Source: a virus. From it: a DNA stretch of 64,000 nt. The translations under genes were made by a program, and so were the position numbers. How positions within the stretch are numbered: position 1 is the first letter of the stretch; each line of letters starts with the position of its first letter. The stretch covers positions 1-64,000 of the IMG/VR virus record IMGVR_UViG_3300028571_002266, one strand, 5' to 3'. Shown here one piece after another: positions 58,883 through 64,000 of this stretch. Below the pieces are notes generated by a model that had not been told where the DNA came from, made no database searches, and saw only the letters and a program-made list of their open reading frames with translations.

Positions 58883-59350
58883 ATGTATTTTTACATACAA
58901 TCAAAACTAGATGATATTGTAAAAGAAATGAAATCTCTTGGTGAGGTTCTCGTTCCTTTTAACTATCCATTGAAACCGATTAGTAGTTGGGAAGACGACT
59001 TGGCAATTTTCAAAATGCGAGAAGTAACCATAGATGGTTATCAAATTTTCATTCATTATCAAAAATCAGATTATACAGAATATTTGATTGAAACATTACA
59101 AATTCATAATATGAAACATCCATTTTTACCATTTTACATAGTTTCAAAGCTTGGTAAAAGGTTCTTTGGCAAAGATTATCTTTCGCTTATTGAAATTTAC
59201 AAAGAACATCGAAAAATTTATATTTGGTCTGTTTGTTCAGATAGAAATGGCAATAAAGTGCCAATTCCTAATCAAACTGACACTGAAATGTGTGAATTTG
59301 AGGGACTTCAGTATCTTTATATGCAACCCAAAAATATAGATTTTTTCTAA
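58883..59350 (+). CDS. Unknown protein next to amidoligase
   Basis: 155 residues, with AAGGTG five bases upstream and 12 bases after the amidoligase stop, so probably one transcription unit. Alpha/beta composition: FKMREVTIDGYQIFIHYQKSDYTEYLIETLQIHNMKHPFLPFYIVSKLGKRFFG, then YIWSVCSDRNGNKVPIP. No motif recognised. Genomic pairing makes it a candidate partner or substrate-related protein for the amidoligase. Confidence 0.55.
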   Translation: MYFYIQSKLDDIVKEMKSLGEVLVPFNYPLKPISSWEDDLAIFKMREVTIDGYQIFIHYQKSDYTEYLIETLQIHNMKHPFLPFYIVSKLGKRFFGKDYLSLIEIYKEHRKIYIWSVCSDRNGNKVPIPNQTDTEMCEFEGLQYLYMQPKNIDFF

Positions 59351-59369
59351 TTCGCATGGTGAATATATA

Positions 59370-59407
59370 CCTCGTAGCGTCACTCTTGGCGCTTTCCTTT
59401 AACGAGG
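59370..59407 (+). promoter_or_regulatory. Leader hairpin covering a ribosome binding site
   Basis: CCTCGTAGCG pairs with CGCT...ACGAGG (inner four pairs, an 8-nt bulge, outer six pairs). The GAGG of the outer 3' strand (59404-59407) is the ribosome site of the ATG at 59417. Pairing would hide it, so translation may be regulated. Confidence 0.5.
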
Positions 59408-59416
59408 TGTCCAAAC

Positions 59417-59716
59417 ATGAAAAAACGAAAAATTCAGGCTCTCATCGTAGAGCATCTTCTGAAACATGGACAATTGGAAATTCTTCTCCCTGATGGAGTT
59501 AAGCTGGAAATAGGCACTACTCAGGAAAATCAGAATGGTAAACTTGTAAGGAAAGATGATTATTGTTGGGTTATTGCATCAAGAGACGATAGGTCAACAA
59601 GTCTAGACGCTTATAACATGGGTCTTAGATTTTCTGATGACGATAAGATATTGGTTTTTGAAGATAAATTCATTGATCAGGATGGCGAAAACATTAGAAG
59701 ACTTGATGTTGTCTAA
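59417..59716 (+). CDS. Small phage protein under possible translational control
   Basis: 99 residues. MKKRKIQALIVEHLLKHGQLEILLPDGVKLEIGTTQENQNG then a beta-rich half (YCWVIASRDDRSTSLDAYNMGLRFSDDDKILVFEDKFIDQDG). No family recognised. Its start is preceded by a hairpin that contains the ribosome site. It ends convergently, sharing four bases with the minus gene at 59713. Confidence 0.55.
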   Translation: MKKRKIQALIVEHLLKHGQLEILLPDGVKLEIGTTQENQNGKLVRKDDYCWVIASRDDRSTSLDAYNMGLRFSDDDKILVFEDKFIDQDGENIRRLDVV

Positions 59717-60039
59717 ATGATATTACCATTCATTGACATGAAATTAAATTGTCCTTGTAAATCCAAAAGAAGCTCCATAGTTCCCTCAACATAGTTGTTG
59801 GGAACTAGAGGAGCATTGAATTCAACCCATATAATAAAACCATGAGGATTAAGGCTAAACCTTGATAAGGTCATCTTTACACCTTTGTTTTTTATTTTTT
59901 CTGGGGATATAATATCAAGGCTGCTGGCATTTTCTTGTATTTTTTGTAATACATAGGCCATCAGTTTTGAACTGTCCAGAAAGTGTGTCCAGTTGGCAAC
60001 AAGGATTTTTTCCAATTTGTCAGCATCAAAAATATTCAC
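59713..60039 (-). CDS. Small phage protein, unknown
   Basis: 108 residues, MNIFDADKLEKILVANWTHFLDSSKLMAYVLQKI (helical), then KMTLSRFSLNPHGFIIWVEFNAPLVPNNYVEGTMELLLDLQGQFNFMSMNGN (beta). Compact and globular, not recognised. The isolated minus gene among plus genes may be independently expressed. Overlaps the convergent gene by four bases. Confidence 0.5.
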   Translation of the reverse strand: MNIFDADKLEKILVANWTHFLDSSKLMAYVLQKIQENASSLDIISPEKIKNKGVKMTLSRFSLNPHGFIIWVEFNAPLVPNNYVEGTMELLLDLQGQFNFMSMNGNII

Positions 60040-60063
60040 ACTCGTGTCTCTGTGAGGATTAAA

Positions 60064-60318
60064 ATGAAGAAACCTGAAGTATATCTAAGAGAGTTCTGTC
60101 TTAAGCTTTCCGACGACAATCTCCGTTCAATTCACGGAAGATTAAGTCAACGTCTTGGTGGCGATATGGCAGAAGCTGTTGACTTTTTGAGCGGAACTCG
60201 TGAAATTGACAAGTGGCTATCGTCAGCTTCTGACTGCAATGAATTTTATGACATGATTGACCTGATTTATTTTGCAGTCAATAAGGAGCACGAAAAGAGG
60301 TCTGGAGTTGTTGTTTGA
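60064..60318 (+). CDS. Small helical phage protein
   Basis: The start was placed at the ATG with GAGG upstream, giving 84 residues; a longer frame overlaps the divergent gene. MKKPEVYLREFCLKLSDDNLRSIHGRLSQRLGGDMAEAVDFLSGTREIDKWLSSASDCNEFYDMIDLI is all helix. No family recognised. Its stop overlaps the start of the next gene. Confidence 0.6.
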   Translation: MKKPEVYLREFCLKLSDDNLRSIHGRLSQRLGGDMAEAVDFLSGTREIDKWLSSASDCNEFYDMIDLIYFAVNKEHEKRSGVVV

Positions 60319-60536
60319 TTAAGTACGCATTACATTTAATTCCAATGAGCCTTGCTGGTATTACCTGCTTGGCTCTTGGATTTTGTTGGGGAAGATCTCA
60401 CGGTTATCGTGAAGGCGCAGCAGACGCCATCATTATGTTTGATAGCTTTGATCGATCAACAAATAGAAACGATGGACAACGATTCAAAGAGAACAAAAAA
60501 ATCCTTGATATGTTCAATGATAAAATTCCATATTGA
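60315..60536 (+). CDS. Small membrane-anchored protein
   Basis: 73 residues. The TTG start overlaps the upstream stop (TTGA), giving MIKYALHLIPMSLAGITCLALGFCWGR. An internal ATG at the eleventh codon is the alternative. Residues ~5-25 form one transmembrane segment and the rest is polar (YREGAADAIIMFDSFDRS). It may be an inner-membrane anchor. Its end overlaps the promoter of the helicase gene. Confidence 0.55.
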   Translation: MIKYALHLIPMSLAGITCLALGFCWGRSHGYREGAADAIIMFDSFDRSTNRNDGQRFKENKKILDMFNDKIPY

Positions 60537-60560
60537 AAACCTTGATTGATTTGCTATAAT
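60533..60560 (+). promoter_or_regulatory. Extended -10 sigma70 promoter for the Hel308-like gene
   Basis: TTGAAA at 60533-60538, 16-base spacer, TATAAT at 60555-60560 with TGC before it (extended -10). The ATG at 60583 is 22 bases further on, after GAGGT. Confidence 0.75.
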
Positions 60561-60582
60561 CAAAAAAAATCAAGAGGTCTTC

Positions 60583-62607
60583 ATGCCGCCCATCATCAAA
60601 GTATCAGATCAAGATGTTTGCGTAGCCACATCAGAATTTCCATTCGCCAAATGGAAATTTGAAAAATTCAATCCTGTCCAAAGCAGGATCATGGACTTCT
60701 ACAATCAAGACTGCAATACACTTGTCGCAGCAAGGACAAGTGCTGGGAAAACCGTAATTGCAGAGCAGTTCCTCTCTCAAGAAATTCGTGAAAGAGGAGG
60801 AAAAGGAATGTTCCTTGCCCCTCTCAGAGCTTTAGCCCGTGAAAAGGTAACTGATTGGACAAATCCAGAATATCACCTCTCTGACCTAAAAATAAGCATC
60901 TGCACAGGTGACTACAGGTTAACCAAAGAAAGAACTCAAGAACTTGATGATGCTGATATTATCATCATGACAAGTGAAATGCTTAGTCATCGAAGCAGGT
61001 CACACAATTCAGAACAAAGTCAATTTCTTAAGAAAATTGGTACTCTTGTCATTGATGAATTCCACACAATTGGAGTTCATAATCGTGGAGATCACCTTGA
61101 AGTTGGATTGATGAAATTCACTCAAATCAATCCAACAGCAAGACTTGTTCTTCTTTCCGCAACAATGCCGAATGTAGAACAACTTGCAGAATGGGTTAGT
61201 TATAGCCTTAATCAAAAGCAAACATTTGTTCTAAGGTCAGAATATAGACCTGTTCCTCTTACAATCCATTATGAAACATATGATGACAGTATAAGAAGAT
61301 ATGATCTTTTAGAACAAGAAAAAATCAATAAGGCAATGGATATTGTTGAATGGTATAAAGATGATAAGTTTATCGTCTTTACTCATACCAAAAGAACTGG
61401 CGAAATGATGAAGAAAGAACTTCAATCAGCAGGGATTGATTGCCAATTTCATAGCTCTGACCTTGAATCAGCAGAAAGAGCAAAGGTAGAAGATAAGTTC
61501 CGTAACGATCCAAAATTCAAAGTAGTTGTTGCAACAAGTACTTTGGCGGCAGGTCTTAATATGCCTGCTAGAAGAGTAATTATTTTAGGTGTCAATCGTG
61601 GTGTTGACGAAGTAGAATCTCATGAAATTATTCAGATGTGTGGGAGATCAGGAAGATATGGCATTGATCCTATGGGAGATGCTTACATTCTTGTCCCAGA
61701 AAGCCAAGTAAATTTATATAAGCAAAAATTCAATAAGCCTAACAGGATTGAGTCTCAGCTTCTTGAAAAATCTGGGAATAATCATAAAACATTAGCATTT
61801 CATTTAGTTAGTGAAATTTATTTTGGTGGGATCGAAACAACAGATGATGTTCGCAAGTGGTTTAAGAGATCATTGGCTTATTTTCAGAACAAGGTATTTG
61901 ATGATAGTGTTGTTGATTCTACTCTTGAGTTATTGAGGAAGTGTGGGGCTATTGGTTTAGATGATGATAAGTGGAATGCCAGAACAATTGGCAAAGTTTC
62001 CAGTATGTTTTACATGAGTCCTTTTGATGTAAGCGATTTGTATTTTAACTTTAAGTCTTTGTTTGATTCTGGAAAAGAGAATGATGATCACATTCTTTCT
62101 TTGGCATTAGGCAATATTGACAGTCAAAGGTGTAATATTGTCAATAAGGCAGAGAAAGATGAAATGAGTTTGTATGCGAATCAGGCTAGATTGAAGTTTA
62201 CTGGTAAGTTTTTGGCTGATGGAGCTATTAAGGCTGGATACTGTTATTATTCACTTTTGAATGGTACTAATTCACAAGCTTTGGCTAGTTTTCAAAGAAA
62301 TTTACAGTTTGATTTCAATAGATTATCTCAGATTTTGATGGCTTTGGATAGCATAGGAGGTTCTTGGAATCGTTCTGGTTGGTTAAAAACTCTTGAGGGA
62401 AGAATCGCTTATGGTGTTCCTGTACACTTGATTGATTTGTGTCGAATTCCTAATGTTGGAAAAGTTAGAGCAAATAAGCTTTATGATGCAGGAATAAAAA
62501 GCATGAAACAGTTTCAATCTTGTGAAATTGGAAAACTTAAATCTCTTTTGAATATGAAAGAAGATGCAGTTAAAAAAATGTTAGAAAAATCCTCTGATTT
62601 GAAGTAA
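60583..62607 (+). CDS. Hel308/Ski2-type superfamily 2 helicase
   Basis: 674 residues. Q-motif-like FEKFNPVQSRIMDFYNQDCNTLVAARTSAGKTVIAEQFL (Walker A), LAPLRALAREKV (motif Ia), LVIDEFHTIG (DEFH, motif II), VLLSATMPN (motif III), IVFTHTKRTGEMM, TLAAGLNMPARRVI and IQMCGRSGRYGIDPMG (motif VI). A winged-helix and ratchet region follows, then LCRIPNVGKVRANKLYDAGIKSMKQFQSCEIGKL, a helix-hairpin-helix as in Hel308/Ski2 enzymes. It should unwind branched DNA 3'-5' at forks. Has its own strong promoter. Confidence 0.85.
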   Translation: MPPIIKVSDQDVCVATSEFPFAKWKFEKFNPVQSRIMDFYNQDCNTLVAARTSAGKTVIAEQFLSQEIRERGGKGMFLAPLRALAREKVTDWTNPEYHLSDLKISICTGDYRLTKERTQELDDADIIIMTSEMLSHRSRSHNSEQSQFLKKIGTLVIDEFHTIGVHNRGDHLEVGLMKFTQINPTARLVLLSATMPNVEQLAEWVSYSLNQKQTFVLRSEYRPVPLTIHYETYDDSIRRYDLLEQEKINKAMDIVEWYKDDKFIVFTHTKRTGEMMKKELQSAGIDCQFHSSDLESAERAKVEDKFRNDPKFKVVVATSTLAAGLNMPARRVIILGVNRGVDEVESHEIIQMCGRSGRYGIDPMGDAYILVPESQVNLYKQKFNKPNRIESQLLEKSGNNHKTLAFHLVSEIYFGGIETTDDVRKWFKRSLAYFQNKVFDDSVVDSTLELLRKCGAIGLDDDKWNARTIGKVSSMFYMSPFDVSDLYFNFKSLFDSGKENDDHILSLALGNIDSQRCNIVNKAEKDEMSLYANQARLKFTGKFLADGAIKAGYCYYSLLNGTNSQALASFQRNLQFDFNRLSQILMALDSIGGSWNRSGWLKTLEGRIAYGVPVHLIDLCRIPNVGKVRANKLYDAGIKSMKQFQSCEIGKLKSLLNMKEDAVKKMLEKSSDLK

Positions 62608-62614
62608 ATAAATT

Positions 62615-63619
62615 ATGAAAGAATATAAGATTAAGCTTCCAAGAAATTGTTGTAGAGGAAGTAAAATTTTGGAAAACAATCCTGTATTAAAATTGCAGAA
62701 TGATCTTTTCGCTAAATTAAATAAAAATAAAGATTCAATAGAAAATAAAGATTCAATAGAAAATAAAGATTCAATAGAAAATAAAGATTCAATAGAAAAT
62801 AAAGATTCAATAGAAAATAATAGTAAGGTTCAAATTCTTACATCGTCTGGACCAAGATATCCAATTGCTTGCTATACTGATGCGATACCTCCATTGCCGC
62901 CGGGTCAGTGTCAATATCAAAATACTTGCGATCAAGCTGTACCATATTTTTGTATTCAAAGTTGTTGTCAAAAATTCAAAACTAGAATTTATTATGACTG
63001 GCGTGGAACAGGTAGGCGAGATGTAGATACTGCGACTAAGGCATATTACGCATTCCGTATAGAGGATGACGGTGGAGCAGATTATTTTCCAGAAGTAGTG
63101 GGTTATTCTTGTGGGGCAACGCCAAACAACGAGGGTCAGGCTCAATATTTGCAATGGTATGGAGACAATACAGGTACTGATGGTTATGAAATTGTTGATA
63201 TTTATCAAAGTAAAGTTTACAGAGATGGTTTTTCTTGTAGATACAATCAAGGCTTGGGTGGTCATGTCTCTGTCGAATTGCATGCAGGGTTTTATCCTAG
63301 AGGAGTGTCATCAGGAACAATCAAATTAATAATTTACGCTAATGTTCCTGAAGATTATGGGAATGTTAGTGATATCGATACAACACCGCCGGGTGCAAGA
63401 AAAAAAACTTTTAATGATTTTTATATTAATTCTACATCTAGATGTTATGTAGAATCCCCTGTTTATGAGGGATTGCAAAATAACGGAAGCTATTTTACTT
63501 TATCAATTCCAACTAATATTTTTGGTGATAGGAGGGGTAAATTGATGGTGTATAGAAATTTCGGAACTTTTGGCCCAAGTAGTCCTTATCCTTATGATTA
63601 TGGACCTTGGCTTGTTTGA
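62615..63619 (+). CDS. Putative structural protein with tandem hexapeptide repeat
   Basis: 334 residues. Residues ~1-38 are a basic N-terminus with two Cys. Residues 39-68 are five perfect KDSIEN repeats. From about residue 80 a Cys-rich and aromatic domain follows (TCDQAVPYFCIQSCCQKFKTRIYYDWRGTGRRDVDTATKAYYAF...), and beta strands continue to the end (YGPWLV). The repeat forms a charged linker. Receptor-binding or capsid decoration roles are possible but not shown. Starts 7 bases after the helicase stop without a strong ribosome site. Confidence 0.6.
   Translation: MKEYKIKLPRNCCRGSKILENNPVLKLQNDLFAKLNKNKDSIENKDSIENKDSIENKDSIENKDSIENNSKVQILTSSGPRYPIACYTDAIPPLPPGQCQYQNTCDQAVPYFCIQSCCQKFKTRIYYDWRGTGRRDVDTATKAYYAFRIEDDGGADYFPEVVGYSCGATPNNEGQAQYLQWYGDNTGTDGYEIVDIYQSKVYRDGFSCRYNQGLGGHVSVELHAGFYPRGVSSGTIKLIIYANVPEDYGNVSDIDTTPPGARKKTFNDFYINSTSRCYVESPVYEGLQNNGSYFTLSIPTNIFGDRRGKLMVYRNFGTFGPSSPYPYDYGPWLV
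62729..62818 (+). repeat. 18-bp tandem repeat, five copies (KDSIEN)
   Basis: Five exact copies of AAAGATTCAATAGAAAAT in frame, encoding Lys-Asp-Ser-Ile-Glu-Asn. Identity at every base implies very recent expansion by slippage and predicts copy-number variation among relatives. Confidence 0.95.
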
Positions 63620-63622
63620 ATA

Positions 63623-63649
63623 CCACGACCTTAAAAATCGGTGTTTTTT
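63623..63649 (+). terminator. Weak terminator after the hexapeptide-repeat gene
   Basis: CACGACC and GGTGT can form a short bulged stem over TTAAAAATC, followed by six T. Short and imperfect, but placed 5 bases after the stop. The rest of the gap to 63732 shows no gene. Confidence 0.35.
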
Positions 63650-63731
63650 GACAAGTTAATTTATGAAAAACAATAAGCATGATCAATATTGATAGATGAA
63701 ACTAATTGCATGTAAATAGCAAACAATTATT

Positions 63732-63995
63732 TCACTTTTCGCCGAAGAAATCTTTTGGGTATTCTATTTTTACGACACCAGAACCTTCTACTTTATTTCC
63801 TTTTTCGTCTTCGACCCACCAGCGAACTTGTTGGACTGGAATATTTAGTTCATCCATATGACATTTGTCACGAGGAAAAACAGGAAGGTGATATTCTTTT
63901 CCTTCTACTAGAACTGCAATTTTGCATTCTTTTTTTTCATTATTGTATAGAAGGCAGTTGCCACAGATTTTTTCTATTTCTTTTTTCTTAGTCAT
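63732..63995 (-). CDS. Small cysteine-motif protein
   Basis: 87 residues, complete within the window. EKICGNCLLYNNEKKECKIAVLVEGKEYHLPVFPRDKCHMDEL has C-x2-C, then Cys and Cys-His, a possible zinc- or iron-binding site. The rest is beta-rich (QVRWWVEDEKGNKVEGSGVVKIEYP). No family recognised. Any upstream partner lies outside the window. Confidence 0.55.
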   Translation of the reverse strand: MTKKKEIEKICGNCLLYNNEKKECKIAVLVEGKEYHLPVFPRDKCHMDELNIPVQQVRWWVEDEKGNKVEGSGVVKIEYPKDFFGEK

Positions 63996-64000
63996 GGTCT

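Noticed and set aside
1-64000. tRNA genes
   Set aside because: I looked for T-arm-like GGTTCRA strings in the intergenic regions and found none with a matching cloverleaf; a tRNAscan run would be decisive.

Overview
The window looks like part of a large, AT-rich tailed-phage genome. It carries T4-type recombination and replication genes: a UvsX/RecA recombinase, a UvsY-like mediator, a UvsW helicase, a gp32-type ssDNA-binding protein and a DnaB/gp41-type helicase. It also has very long virion fibre genes and no cellular housekeeping block. There are no ribosomal proteins, rRNA, insertion sequences or CRISPR arrays, and I found no tRNA by eye. The host cannot be named. Host-type sigma70 promoters and many LPS-type sugar-transfer genes suggest a Gram-negative bacterium, and the lectin, kelch and collagen fibres suggest an aquatic habitat; both are inference.

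Layout. 1-15.2 kb (+): fibre/adhesin operon of LamG-like lectin proteins and long Ser-Gly-repeat fibres, one with four six-bladed kelch-like propellers, with a sulfotransferase-like gene inside it. 15.2-28.3 kb: glycan and modification island with a 2OG-Fe(II) oxygenase, an exported thioredoxin, GT-A, GT4, GT25 and TPR-linked glycosyltransferases, a second sulfotransferase and several methyltransferases, one with three methyltransferase domains in a single chain. 28.3-30.5 kb (-): UvsW and a DnaQ-type exonuclease. 30.5-38.9 kb: structural proteins including two paralogous Gly-X-Gln collagen-like fibres. 39-48 kb: aspartate carbamoyltransferase, a highly structured ~420-570 nt non-coding region, an exonuclease-less family A DNA polymerase, a sigma-like protein, a small RNA candidate, DnaB, UvsY, a GNAT and dCMP deaminase. 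48-52.5 kb (-): a nuclease fold, heptosyltransferase-like proteins and UDP-galactopyranose mutase. 52.5-64 kb: gp32, UvsX, another glycosyltransferase, an amidoligase, small unknowns, a Hel308-like helicase and a structural protein with a hexapeptide repeat.

How it fits together. DnaB, the Leu762-type PolA, gp32, UvsX/UvsY/UvsW and the Hel308-like helicase form a recombination-coupled replication set, with PyrB and dCMP deaminase feeding pyrimidine nucleotides. Two promoter types can be seen. One is near-consensus sigma70 promoters in front of metabolic and replication genes and RNAs. The other is a CTAAATA element in front of structural genes, resembling the T4 late promoter TATAAATA, which fits with the gp55-like sigma candidate. 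The fibres are probably decorated by the sugar, sulfate, methyl and hydroxyl-transfer enzymes encoded here.

The best candidates for undescribed biology are the large structured RNA at 41581-42147, the promoter-to-terminator small RNA at 44063-44167, a possible collagen hydroxylation/glycosylation system (2OG oxygenase plus GT25 enzymes plus collagen fibres), and the four-propeller fibre.
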